From positions 1 through 51,671 of the forward strand of contig JBBRMM010000022.1 of assembly GCA_038230835.1 (NCBI GenBank): DNA of 51,671 nt, given 5' to 3'. The notes under the pieces are model-generated. The model searched no databases. It had not been told where the DNA came from and was given only the letters and a program-made list of their open reading frames with translations. Positions 34,964 through 43,532 of the stretch are shown one piece after another (within the stretch, counting starts at the first letter, position 1; each line of letters begins with the position of its first letter). The stretch comes from DASUHT01 sp038230835. Its GTDB lineage: Bacteria; Actinomycetota; Thermoleophilia; Gaiellales; JAICJC01. A program made the translations under genes and the position numbers.

Positions 34964-35800
34964 TCAGCCGGAGCGCTTGAGCCGCCCGTGCCGCTTGGCG
35001 TAGCGCTCGCCGCGGCTGAACACGTGCAGGCCGAGCGGCAGCGCCAGCGCGCCGATCAACGCCAACGGCCAGATGTCACCCCACAGCGCGCCCACGCCGG
35101 CACCCTCGAGGATCGCCTTGCGGCACCCCTCGAGCGTGTAGGTCGCTGGGGAGACCACCGAGATCCACTGCATCCACTGCGGCAGCACGGAGACCGGGTA
35201 GTAGACCCCCGAGACGACCAGCAGCAGACCCTGGGCGATGAATCCGAGTTGGGTGCCCTTCTCGGGCGAGATCAGCGGCAGCACCGCGGTCATCGTGCCG
35301 ATGCCGACGAACGACAGCGACGACACGGCGAGCACGACGGTGGCGCTCACGAAGTCGGCGTTGGTGAAATGCACGGAGAGCACCCCGGCGACCAGCGCGA
35401 ACAGCGCAACCGTCCGCACCACCCCGTAGGCCACCGCGAAGGCGCCCATCCCCAGCAGGTGCGCCGGCCGCGAGATCGGCGCCATGAACGTGTACTCGAT
35501 CGTGCCCTCCCAGCGCTCCCAGGCGACCGTCTCGGTGACGATCTCGAACACCAGCCCCAGGTACGACCACACCACCGCACCGATCAGCAGCACGATCGTC
35601 ACCCGGTTCACGTTCAGCTGCCCGCCCTGGGCCTCCACGCCCTTGGCGATGAAGACGATGGTCAGCGTGTTGGCGATGGTGTACAGAAACCACGCCAGCT
35701 CCCACCAGGCGAAGCGCCGGATCAGGTACGTGTTTCGCTCGATGATGCCGGCGAAGCCGATCGCCTCGCGGCGGACCGCGGCGGAGGCGTCGCGGATCAC
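34964..35800 (-). CDS. ABC-2 type transporter permease
   Basis: A 278-residue membrane protein with about six hydrophobic segments (WFLYTIANTLTIVFIA, VTIVLLIGAVVWSYLGLVF, TVALFALVAGVLSV, TVVLAVSSLSFVGIGTM, FIAQGLLLVVSGVYYPV, and a C-terminal LALIGALALPLGLHVF). ABC-2 signatures include VYYPVSVLPQWMQWISVVSP. The GTG start at 35800 overlaps the stop of the ATPase gene (GTGA), so they form a two-gene exporter. It ends 17 bases from the convergent YbjQ gene. The exported substrate (drug, lipid or polymer) is unknown. Confidence 0.88.
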   Translation of the reverse strand: MIRDASAAVRREAIGFAGIIERNTYLIRRFAWWELAWFLYTIANTLTIVFIAKGVEAQGGQLNVNRVTIVLLIGAVVWSYLGLVFEIVTETVAWERWEGTIEYTFMAPISRPAHLLGMGAFAVAYGVVRTVALFALVAGVLSVHFTNADFVSATVVLAVSSLSFVGIGTMTAVLPLISPEKGTQLGFIAQGLLLVVSGVYYPVSVLPQWMQWISVVSPATYTLEGCRKAILEGAGVGALWGDIWPLALIGALALPLGLHVFSRGERYAKRHGRLKRSG

Positions 35801-36618
35801 ACCGGCTCCCCGGGGATGTCGGCCACCGCCTCGTCCTCGATCGAGCGGCCGGTGGCGTTCATGAACGCCTCCTCGAGCGTGCCGGCACCGTAGCGACGGC
35901 GGATCTCGTCGGCGGTGCCCAGGCACAGAAGCTCGCCCTCGTGCAAGATGCCGATGCGGTCGGCAAGCGCCTCGGCCTCGGCCAGGTCGTGCGTGCACAG
36001 GAGCACCGTGGCGTCATGGGTGCGCCGGATCGAGCGCACGAACTCCTGCACCTCGAGCTTCGATCGCGGGTCGAGCCCGGTGGTCGGCTCGTCCAGCAGG
36101 AGCAGCACGGGGGAGGTGAGCAGCGCCCGGGCCAGGGCGACCTTCTGCTGCATGCCGCGTGACAGATCCTCCATCGGCTCCGAGGCGCGCTCGGCCGGGA
36201 AGCCGACGCGAACGAGGATCTCCGGGATGCGCGCCCGCGACTCGCGCGGAGTCATCCCGTAGAAGCGGGCCGAGTAGCTGAGGTTCTCCATCGGCGACAT
36301 GCGCTTGAAGAACGACGCCTCAACCGACACCCGGTTGACCATCCGCTGCACCGCCCGCGGGCGGGCGAACACGTCGACGCCGAACACCCGCGCCTCGCCG
36401 CCGTCGTGCAGGAGCAGCGTGGACAGCAGGCGCACCAGCGTCGACTTGCCCGAGCCGTTCTGACCCAGGATGGCGACGCACTCGCCACGCTGCATGCTGA
36501 AGCTGAGACCGTGGAGTGCGGCCACCCTGCGTCGGGGCGCGCCGTGCCTGCGCCGTCCGTCACGGCGGATGAACTCCTTGCGCAGGTCGCAGACTTCGAC
36601 AGCGAGGTGGGTGGACAA
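35797..36618 (-). CDS. ABC transporter ATP-binding protein
   Basis: An about 273-residue ATPase with Walker A GQNGSGKST, signature LSRGMQQKVALARAL, Walker B LLLLDEPTTGLD and H-loop CTHDL. The C-terminal part (TLEEAFMNATGRS) resembles the DrrA/NatA type that pairs with ABC-2 permeases. The TTG start at 36618 is chosen because AGGA lies 8 bases upstream; a GTG at 36651 or the longer open frame to 36744 are alternatives. It is translationally coupled to the permease gene. Confidence 0.88.
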   Translation of the reverse strand: MSTHLAVEVCDLRKEFIRRDGRRRHGAPRRRVAALHGLSFSMQRGECVAILGQNGSGKSTLVRLLSTLLLHDGGEARVFGVDVFARPRAVQRMVNRVSVEASFFKRMSPMENLSYSARFYGMTPRESRARIPEILVRVGFPAERASEPMEDLSRGMQQKVALARALLTSPVLLLLDEPTTGLDPRSKLEVQEFVRSIRRTHDATVLLCTHDLAEAEALADRIGILHEGELLCLGTADEIRRRYGAGTLEEAFMNATGRSIEDEAVADIPGEPV

Positions 36619-36795
36619 CTGGCCATTCCTGGGGACGAGGATGGCGCTCACCGGTGCGCACGCATGCGGTGCGGAGGCGAGCGAGCAACGATGGCTGGGC
36701 GGCGGCGCGGCGCCGGGTCTCGGAAAGCCGGCGCGAAAGACCACTCTACCACCGAGGTCGGTGTGCCACCAGGCGAATTCCAGCGCCCGGGGCGG

Positions 36796-37887
36796 CTATC
36801 CGTAGGCGATCACCCGTCGTGCGCCCTCACCGGCGCGCATGAGGTCGAACGCCCGGTTGACGTCCTCGAGTTCGATCCGCTCACTGATCAACCGTTCGAC
36901 CGGAAGCTTGCCGGCCAGGTGCAGCCGAGCGAGCCGGGGGAAGTCCTCCGCCGGCCGGGTGGAGCCGTAGTTGGATCCGAGCAGTGTCCGGCCACCATCC
37001 GCGAACGCGAAGGTGTCGAACGACGCCCGGGTGCCCTCCGGCGTCAGCCCCACGAGCACGCACATGCCGCCCCGCGGAGTGAGCTCGATCGCCCACTCGC
37101 TCGTGCCTCGGGTGCCGATCGCCTCGAACACGTGGTCGGCACCTCCGGGAACGGCCGCGGCCACGGCGGCCGCGGAGTCTGTGCCGGCGCGCACCGCATG
37201 GGTGGCACCGAGATCGCGCGCCATGGCGAGCTTGGCGTCGTGCAGGTCGACGGCCACGATCGGATCGGCACCGGCCAGTGCCGCGCCCATCACGATCGCC
37301 AGGCCGACGCCGCCGCAGCCGACCACCACGACGCCGGCTCCAGGCTCCACCCCGGCGGTGTTGACCACCGCACCCACGCCCGTGGCGACCGCGCATCCGA
37401 TCAGGGCTCCGACCTCGGCCGGGAGCTCCGGCGGGACGCGCACGGCGCCCGCCTCGGGCACGACCGCCCGCTCCCCGAACGACCCCACCGTCAGGTAGGG
37501 ATACACCGGCGCGCCGCCCGGCCTGCGCAGCCGCGTGGTGCCGTCGGGGAGCCGATTCTGGAGCGAGCGGCTCTCCTCGCACACCCACGGCCGGCCCTGG
37601 TTGCAGCGCCGGCAGCGGCCGCACGGGTAGTACCAGGAGAGCACGACGCGGTCGCCGGGGGCGAGAGACTCCACGCCGGGGCCGACCGCCTCCACCTCGG
37701 CACAGCCTTCGTGGCCGAGCACGAGCGGCGGATCCAGCGCCCACTCCCCCTCGATCACGTGCAGATCGGAGTGGCAGACGCCCGACGCCAGCATCCGCAC
37801 GGCGACCTCACCGGGCCCGGGCGGGTCGATCTCGAGCTGCTCGATCGAGAGCGGCTGCCCGGGGGCGGTGAAGACTGCGGCGCGCAC
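36796..37887 (-). CDS. Zinc-dependent alcohol dehydrogenase (MDR family)
   Basis: A 363-residue medium-chain dehydrogenase. Catalytic zinc ligands are in GVCHSDLH and GHEGCAEVEAVG. Structural zinc cysteines are in CGRCRRCNQGRPWVC. The cofactor site is VVVVGCGGVGLAIVMGA, with VDLHDAKLAMARDLGA after it, pointing to NAD. It resembles class III-type and mycothiol-dependent formaldehyde dehydrogenases, which would fit a methylamine-using cell, but it lies 27 kb away from that cluster and the link is only a guess. GTG start with TATGCT 6 bases upstream. Confidence 0.85.
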   Translation of the reverse strand: MRAAVFTAPGQPLSIEQLEIDPPGPGEVAVRMLASGVCHSDLHVIEGEWALDPPLVLGHEGCAEVEAVGPGVESLAPGDRVVLSWYYPCGRCRRCNQGRPWVCEESRSLQNRLPDGTTRLRRPGGAPVYPYLTVGSFGERAVVPEAGAVRVPPELPAEVGALIGCAVATGVGAVVNTAGVEPGAGVVVVGCGGVGLAIVMGAALAGADPIVAVDLHDAKLAMARDLGATHAVRAGTDSAAAVAAAVPGGADHVFEAIGTRGTSEWAIELTPRGGMCVLVGLTPEGTRASFDTFAFADGGRTLLGSNYGSTRPAEDFPRLARLHLAGKLPVERLISERIELEDVNRAFDLMRAGEGARRVIAYG

Positions 37888-37893
37888 CCCGCC

Positions 37894-37899
37894 AGCATA
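37894..37899 (-). promoter_or_regulatory. Leaderless -10 box TATGCT for the alcohol dehydrogenase gene
   Basis: On the minus strand TATGCT (37899-37894) is followed by 6 bases and the GTG start at 37887. No Shine-Dalgarno element is present. Confidence 0.55.
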
Positions 37900-37934
37900 C
37901 GCCCCGCCCGAGCGGGCCGATGATCACCGGGCGG

Positions 37935-38351
37935 TCAGCCCTGGTCGCCGGCTGCCTCCGTCTCGAGCGAGAGCGCGAGCGAGTTGATGCAGTAGCGCAT
38001 GCCGCCGGCGTCGCGGGGCCCGTCGGGGAAGAGGTGCCCCAGGTGCGAGCCGCAGCGCTTGCAGGTGACCTCGGTGCGCAGCATGCCGTGGGAGCGGTCC
38101 TCGTGCAGGTCGACGTTGGCACGGTCGGAAGGCTCGGTGAAGCTCGGCCACCCCGAACCGGAGTCGAACTTGGTCTCGGAGGAGAAAAGCTGGGCGCCGC
38201 AACCGGCGCAGGTGTAGATGCCGGGCGTCTTTTCGTGCACGTACTCGCCCGTGAACGCACGTTCCGTGCCCTTGCGGCGAAGTACCTCGTAGCGCTCGGG
38301 GCTCAGCCGCTCGCGCCACTGCTCGTCGGTGAGGGGTATCTCAGTCTCCAT
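37935..38351 (-). CDS. msrB: Peptide-methionine (R)-S-oxide reductase
   Basis: A 138-residue MsrB. Structural zinc cysteines are in CAGCG and CKRCG. The substrate region has FDSGSGWPSF and SHLGHLFPDGP, and the catalytic Cys lies in RYCINSLAL. The N-terminus LTDEQWRERLSPERYEVLRR is typical. It repairs methionine-R-sulfoxide in proteins using thioredoxin. Shine-Dalgarno AAAGGA stands about 5 bases from the ATG. It precedes the alcohol dehydrogenase gene on the same strand by 47 bases, but that gene has its own -10 box. Confidence 0.95.
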   Translation of the reverse strand: METEIPLTDEQWRERLSPERYEVLRRKGTERAFTGEYVHEKTPGIYTCAGCGAQLFSSETKFDSGSGWPSFTEPSDRANVDLHEDRSHGMLRTEVTCKRCGSHLGHLFPDGPRDAGGMRYCINSLALSLETEAAGDQG

Positions 38352-38400
38352 CGTGTCCTTTCGTGACAGGTGTACGACAGTCTGCCGGTGGGAACGGCCG

Positions 38401-38592
38401 TTACACGCCGGTGATCAGCCTCTCGCCGCGGGCATTCGTGACATAGCTCCAGACCCACCGCGTGAGCACGACCACGCGGTTCAGGTGCCCGACCAGTAAG
38501 GCGAGGTGCAGCCCGGCCCAGAAGAGTCGGGCCGGACGTCGAACAACAGCTGCCTGCGGCTGCCAACGCGGCCGGGACGTCCGGTGACTTCA
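38401..38592 (-). pseudogene. ndh: Remnant of type II NADH dehydrogenase C-terminus
   Basis: Reading minus from 38589 to TAA at 38401, the last 45 or so residues match the membrane-anchoring end of NDH-2: RLFWAGLHLALLVGHLNRV, then VVLTRWVWSYVTNARGERLI. The family signature (W/F-H-x-x-x-L-x-G-x-x-N-R ... W-x-W-S-Y-x-T ... R-G-x-R-L-I-T) is clear. No FAD or NADH site lies upstream; the frame closes at 38590 and the SDR gene follows on the other strand. It is therefore the 3' stump of a lost gene. Confidence 0.7.
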
Positions 38593-38729
38593 TCGGCAGC
38601 ACCGTATACCAAGCCCGAGCTTGGCTGACGACCTGTGAAATGATCGGCGGATGGCGGCGCAGTCAGCCCGATCGAGCGGTTGCACGGCGCGATGCGGGAG
38701 CCGGTATCGGCTACGAGAAGGAGGTGGTC

Positions 38730-39533
38730 GTGGAAACGACCTGGAACGATGGCCATCGATTCTCGGGCCGTGTTGCGCTTGTGACCGGTGCTGGTGGGAC
38801 GCTGGGCGGAGCGATTGCACGTGGGTTCGGCCGGGAGGGGGCGTCAGTGCTTGTTGGCTACCGACGATCGCAGACAGCGGCCGAGGCGGTGGTGGCCGAG
38901 ATCGGGGCTGAGGGGGGCGTGGCCTCAGCCCATCAGTTCGACGTCACCGATCAGGCTTCGGTGGATCGATTCGTCGGCCGGGCCGAAGTGGCATACGGGC
39001 GGATCGACGTGCTGGTGAACACGGCTGGGCGCCTCGACGAGGCGGACACCGTCCGATTCGAGCACATGAGCGCCGACGCGGCCAGCGAGTTGCTCGCGGT
39101 GGATGTGATCGGTGCGATGCGGATGTGCCACGCGGTAATCCCGCACATGCGGCGCCACGGCCGCGGCGCGATCATCAACTTCTCGAGCACCTACGGCAAC
39201 GGCGTCAATCCGGAGAACGCGATCAACTGGGTACCAGTTACCTACTGCGCCGCGAAGGGCGCCATTCGAGGCTTCACGACGTCGCTCGCGCGCGACATCG
39301 CACCGGAAATCCGCGTCAACGCTCTCGCCCCCGGTCCCATCTCCGGTAACTGGGAACAGGAATGGGGTGTCGCCCCGGAGCACATCGAGGAGGCAAAGGC
39401 GATGAACCCAATGAAGCGCTTCGGCGACCCCCGCGAGATCGCAGAGACAGTCATGTTCCTCGCATCGGACGGCGCCGGCTACATCAATGGCCAGGTCATC
39501 CACGTGGAAGGGGGATGGCTTCCCGCCGGGTAA
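38730..39533 (+). CDS. Short-chain dehydrogenase/reductase
   Basis: A 267-residue classical SDR: cofactor site VALVTGAGGTLGGAIARGFG, the NNAG motif as VNTAGRLDEAD, Ser in INFSSTYGNG, YxxxK as YCAAK, and C-terminal FLASDGAGYINGQVIHVEGG. It is close to FabG-like 3-oxoacyl reductases and sugar dehydrogenases. The GTG at 38730 is chosen because AAGGAGGT (38718-38725) lies just upstream; the frame is open to 38640. Its codons use more A/T third positions than neighbours, and it adjoins the NDH-2 stump, so it may have been acquired by transfer. Confidence 0.85.
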   Translation: METTWNDGHRFSGRVALVTGAGGTLGGAIARGFGREGASVLVGYRRSQTAAEAVVAEIGAEGGVASAHQFDVTDQASVDRFVGRAEVAYGRIDVLVNTAGRLDEADTVRFEHMSADAASELLAVDVIGAMRMCHAVIPHMRRHGRGAIINFSSTYGNGVNPENAINWVPVTYCAAKGAIRGFTTSLARDIAPEIRVNALAPGPISGNWEQEWGVAPEHIEEAKAMNPMKRFGDPREIAETVMFLASDGAGYINGQVIHVEGGWLPAG

Positions 39534-39631
39534 CGCCCGCAGTAGGCGACGGGGGAGCTACGCGCTCGCCGGATCCATCTCTGGCCGACTAGGTCATCCG
39601 TAGGTCCCAATCACCGGCGGCGATTGGAAGA

Positions 39632-40801
39632 TCAAGGTGCGCGCGAGCCAGCCGGGGAAGTTCCGGCTGGAATAGCGGCCTGGGACAGCACCGCGGCGGC
39701 AACTCCGATCAGCGCGATCGGCGGGTACGACCATGTGAAGTCGTACAGGCCCGAGAGGAGGACGGCGGCGCCGATCAGCGCCCACCCGAGCTCGAGCGGC
39801 GCGCGTGACCGCAGCCTTCGGGCGCAACCGACGAGCCCGCTGATCAGCACCACCAGTGCCCCGAGCGCCGCCGCGGCGCCCGCCTCGACGCCCTGCTCGA
39901 GGACCATGTTGTGGGCCAGGTTCGTGCGGGTGGGATCCGCGCTGCCGGCGTACAGATCGGCGAACCGCCCAGGGCCGTAGCCGGCCCATGGCCGATGCCG
40001 AAACCCTCGCCAGGCGTCCGAGAGAATGCCCGTGCGCGACGACAGCGGACCGTGCCCAAGAGCGATCCCAAGACCGCCCGGATGGGACAGGCCAACCGCG
40101 AGCGCGGCCGCCCCGGTCACCCCGATCGCGCCGGCGGCGATCAGCGCGGTGCGGCGCATCTGCGGCACCCGCCAGGCGAAGAGCGCCACCACCAGGACCG
40201 CCTCGACGGCCGAGGTGCGATCGTACGAGGCGGCGATTCCGGCCACCAGCAACACACCGAGCACCAGCACCTGGACGCGGTCGATCCAGCCGCCCCCGTG
40301 CAGGGCGAGTGCGGCCGCCAGCCCGCACACGCATGCCAGCCCGAGCGCCGGCGGGTACTCGAACGTCCCACCGGCGCGCCACAGTCCTCCGAGCCGCTCG
40401 GCCACCGGCAGCCGATGTGTGAGTACGCCGATGATGCCTGCCACCGAGGCAGTCGCCGTCACACCCGCGATGCAGACCAGCATCGGTACCGCCACCAGTT
40501 CGGGCCGGGCCGCCACCGCAGCCCCGAACACCACCAGAGCGCCGGCCACCAGCACCGGCGTCACCTCGCCGTCGGGCGATCGCCAGAGGGCCACCACGTT
40601 CGCCGCAGCGACCAGGCCGAGACCGGCCAGCACGGGGAGCGCGATCTTGGGGCGAAGCGTCGGCAAAGCCGCTGCTCCCGTGATCAGGGCTCCCAGAACG
40701 AACACCCGCTGGCCCGACGTGTAGAAGCCGCCGTGCCAGAGCGCCGTCGCCAGCCCGAGGGCGAGCCCGACCGGCAGGATCACGCGAGTGCGAAGCCTCA
40801 C
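39632..40801 (-). CDS. O-antigen ligase/Wzy-polymerase-like membrane protein
   Basis: An about 389-residue polytopic protein with ten or more hydrophobic segments (VILPVGLALGLATALW, VLVAGALVVFGAAVAA, LALACVCGLAAALAL-like, LGVLLVAGIAASYDRTSAV, IAAGAIGVTGAAALAVGL). The large loop RPWAGYGPGRFADLYAG ... NLAHNMVLEQGVEAG matches the periplasmic region of the O-antigen ligase family (H-N before a hydrophobic helix). It probably joins or polymerises surface glycans. The start is uncertain: GTG 40801 is preferred because a TATGGT box lies upstream within the longer frame; GTG 40867 adds 22 residues. Confidence 0.75.
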   Translation of the reverse strand: MRLRTRVILPVGLALGLATALWHGGFYTSGQRVFVLGALITGAAALPTLRPKIALPVLAGLGLVAAANVVALWRSPDGEVTPVLVAGALVVFGAAVAARPELVAVPMLVCIAGVTATASVAGIIGVLTHRLPVAERLGGLWRAGGTFEYPPALGLACVCGLAAALALHGGGWIDRVQVLVLGVLLVAGIAASYDRTSAVEAVLVVALFAWRVPQMRRTALIAAGAIGVTGAAALAVGLSHPGGLGIALGHGPLSSRTGILSDAWRGFRHRPWAGYGPGRFADLYAGSADPTRTNLAHNMVLEQGVEAGAAAALGALVVLISGLVGCARRLRSRAPLELGWALIGAAVLLSGLYDFTWSYPPIALIGVAAAVLSQAAIPAGTSPAGSRAP

Positions 40802-40877
40802 ACGCTCACCACGATGGCCTGTCGGCTCGCATGGGGCCGGACCATAGAGCACGCCGCCCCGGTTCACGGTGCGATGG

Positions 40878-42185
40878 TCAGACGGCCGCGTAGAGCGACC
40901 AGGTTCCGGTCACGCCCTTGAGGACTCGCTCACCCCGGGCGGCAAACTCCAGTCCCGAGCCGGCCACCAGGTCGCGCACCGTGCCCGAGACGAGCACCTC
41001 TCCCGGCCCGGCCGCGGCGGCGATGCGGGCACCGATGACCACGGCGAGCCCGGCAAGCTTCCCCTCGTGCAGTTCACACTCTCCCGTGTGCACGCCGATC
41101 CGCGCCTCCAGCCCGAGTGGCCCGATACCGGCGAGGATGGCCTGGCCGCACCGGATCGCACGTGCCGGCCCGTCGAACGTGGCGAAGAATCCGTCACCGG
41201 CGGTGTCTCGCTCCTCGCCGCGGAACCGGCCGAGTTCGCCTCGCACGACGGCGTGATGGCGCACGAGCATGTCCCGCCACGCCCTGTCTCCGAGGTCTGA
41301 TGCGCGCTCGGTCGAGGCGACGATGTCGGTGAACATGACGGTCGACAGCACGCTTTCGGGCACTTCCGGCGCAGCCCCTCCGGCAACGAACTGGGCGATG
41401 TCGTCCACGACCTCCGGCGAGAGGTAGATCTCGAGGTAGTCGTCGCCGCTGACCCGCACCGCCTGCGATGACGGGATCCGCGAGGCCACGTCCAGCGCGG
41501 TCGTTCGATCCGGGGTGCGGTACATGACCAGCGTCGGTACACGCACCGCCGGCAGCACATCTCGGAGATCGATCTCCTCGAACGCGCGGTTGAGGGCATA
41601 GGCCACCGCGGGGCTCGCCCCGATCCGCAGGTAATTCGCGAACCAGCGACGGTCGTCGTCGCTCGGGTACAGGCTCGGACAACCCTCCCGAAGGATCTCG
41701 TCCGAGAGCTCCTGCGTCCCCCACCGGTCGCGCAGGTCGCTGAGCGTCGCGAGGGCGCTCTCGTCCTGCAGCCCGGCGCCAAGTGCGCCGTGCACTCTGG
41801 GATGGAACAGTGCCAGCGCCGTCGTCCGCTCGGGATACACCGCGGCGTAGAGGGCGGCCATCCCACAACCCTCATGCGAGGCGAGGATGACCGTGCGGCT
41901 CGACCCGGCTGCGTCCAGTACCGAGTGGAGGTCCTCCATCCGCGTCTCGAGCGTGGCAAACTGACCACCGTGGTCGGACAGCCCGGTGCCGCGCTTGTCG
42001 AACAGGATCAGCCGGAAGCGATCGGCCAGCAGCTGATAGAAGTCCCGCCAGCGGGGATACTCCCATGCGTACACGAGATTCGACATGAAGTCGGGCACGT
42101 AGACCAGATCTGTGTCGCCGTCCCCGACGATCTGGTACGCGATCGCAACCCCACCACTGCGCACGTAGCGGACGTCCGCCTGCAT
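40878..42185 (-). CDS. Alpha/beta-hydrolase-class III nucleotide cyclase fusion (Rv1900c/LipJ-like)
   Basis: A 435-residue fusion. Residues 1-260 form an alpha/beta-hydrolase fold (IAYQIVGDGDTDLVYVPDF, LFDKRGTGLSD). The nucleophile elbow, usually G-x-S-x-G, reads ASHEG, with His at the Ser position, and the usual GDDH of the triad reads GDDY, so hydrolase activity is doubtful. Residues 265-435 are a class III cyclase: metal Asp in VMFTDIVAS, second Asp in TAGDGFFATF, and Arg in IGARIAAAAG. The purine-selecting Lys and the Asn of canonical enzymes are absent, as in relatives of mycobacterial Rv1900c. ATG 42185 has GACAAT 6 bases upstream. Confidence 0.85.
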   Translation of the reverse strand: MQADVRYVRSGGVAIAYQIVGDGDTDLVYVPDFMSNLVYAWEYPRWRDFYQLLADRFRLILFDKRGTGLSDHGGQFATLETRMEDLHSVLDAAGSSRTVILASHEGCGMAALYAAVYPERTTALALFHPRVHGALGAGLQDESALATLSDLRDRWGTQELSDEILREGCPSLYPSDDDRRWFANYLRIGASPAVAYALNRAFEEIDLRDVLPAVRVPTLVMYRTPDRTTALDVASRIPSSQAVRVSGDDYLEIYLSPEVVDDIAQFVAGGAAPEVPESVLSTVMFTDIVASTERASDLGDRAWRDMLVRHHAVVRGELGRFRGEERDTAGDGFFATFDGPARAIRCGQAILAGIGPLGLEARIGVHTGECELHEGKLAGLAVVIGARIAAAAGPGEVLVSGTVRDLVAGSGLEFAARGERVLKGVTGTWSLYAAV

Positions 42186-42191
42186 GACGGC

Positions 42192-42197
42192 ATTGTC
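42192..42197 (-). promoter_or_regulatory. Leaderless -10 box GACAAT for the hydrolase-cyclase gene
   Basis: On the minus strand GACAAT (42197-42192) is followed by 6 bases, then ATG 42185. It is close to the TACAAT seen at 32821. It supports ATG 42185 over the ATG 18 bases upstream. Confidence 0.5.
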
Positions 42198-42242
42198 TCC
42201 CACGCCTCCGATCGGGGCAACCCGACCACCGGGGGATTCAGC

Positions 42243-43501
42243 TCACCGGTGCCAGGGGGTGGTGAACCGCCCGGGGCGTAGGCGGTCGAGCCCCGGCCGC
42301 GGCGCACCCTCGAGCAGTTCCCGCACCAGCCTCCCCGTGACCGGTGCCAGGGTGAGTCCCAGCATCGCGTGCCCCGTCGCGACGGCGATCGAGGGGCAGC
42401 CCGGCAGACGCCCGACGATCGGAAGACCATCCGGCGTGCAGGGGCGCAGCCCGCACCACACCCTCGCCACCGGTGCGTCCCTCCACTCGGGCAGGGCGCG
42501 GCTGCCGGCGCGGTGAACGCTCTCGACTCGTCGCCGGTCGATTCGGGTGGAGACCGCGCCGAGTTCCATCGTCCCCGCGAGCCGGAGCCGACCATCGAGC
42601 GGCGTCACGGCCACCCGGGCCTCGTGGAGCACGATCGGACGGGTCAGCCCTCGGCGATCCTCGCGGCGGAGGTCCACCGTGTACCCCTTGCCCCCCACAA
42701 CCGGAAGGTTGACTCCCACGCGTCGGGCCAGGGTCCGGGAACCGACGCCCGCGGCGAGCACCACGGTGTCTGCCGTCAGCTGCCCGTGGGTCGTGACCAC
42801 GGACACCCCGGAACCATGCGCGCTGAGGTCGTACACCTCGGTCCCGCCGACGAACACCGCACCCTCCCGCTCCGCGGCGCTGCCCGTTGCCGACACGTAG
42901 GCGAACGGGTCGCAGTGCGCGTCCTGGAGGTGCAGCACGCCACCCGCAACGGGCGTCGAGAGGCCGGCTCCGCCTCGTGGACGCCGGCCGCTGACAGCAC
43001 CTGATGCTCGATGCCGAGCGAGTGCTGAAACCGCGCCACCTCGCGGGCGGCCCGAAACGCAGCCCCGGTCTCGTAGACATCCAGCAGCCCGGATCGGAAC
43101 ACCTGCAGCCCGCGATCGACTGCAGCCGCGACGTGCATATCGAGACTCTCGAGCGCGAGGCCGGCCAGTGCCCGGGTCGCGCCGGCGGCGGCGGACGCCC
43201 CGCTGAGGGCCGCCCAGCGTAGGAGCCACGGGAGGATCTCGGGACGAGCGCGGAGGGCGAAGGGGCCATCGCCGGCCGCCAGCCAGCGGAGCGCACGAAG
43301 GACGTCGCCACGACGGGCGAAGGGCGCGGCGTGACTGGGACAGATCAGCCCGGCGTTGGCCTCCGAGCACCCGCTGGCCCACCCGTTGCCGCGCTCGATG
43401 ACCACGACGCTCGCGCCGGTCACCGACAGCTCCGCCGCCACTGCGGCGCCGATCGCGCCAGCGCCCACCACAGCCACGTCGAACGCACGGCCGTCGATCA
43501 T
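42243..43501 (-). pseudogene. Frameshifted DadA-like FAD-dependent amino acid/amine oxidoreductase
   Basis: Two overlapping minus-strand frames together give one DAO-family protein of about 419 residues. Frame 1 (43501 to about 42966): VAVVGAGAIGAAVAAELS, IERGNGWASGCSEANAGLI, up to AAGVHEAEP. Frame 2 (about 42965 to 42243): GLSTPVAGGVLHLQDAHCDP through KGYTVDLR, CGLRPCTPDGLPIVGRLPG and ATGHAMLGLTLAPVTGRL. The break lies at about 42963-42967 in GAGCCGGCC, consistent with loss of one base. The reading on both sides is otherwise intact, so it is a young pseudogene or a sequencing error. It follows the copper amine oxidase by 31 bases. Confidence 0.8.
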
Positions 43502-43532
43502 CGCACGACCGGTCGGTTGCCGGCGGGCCGCA

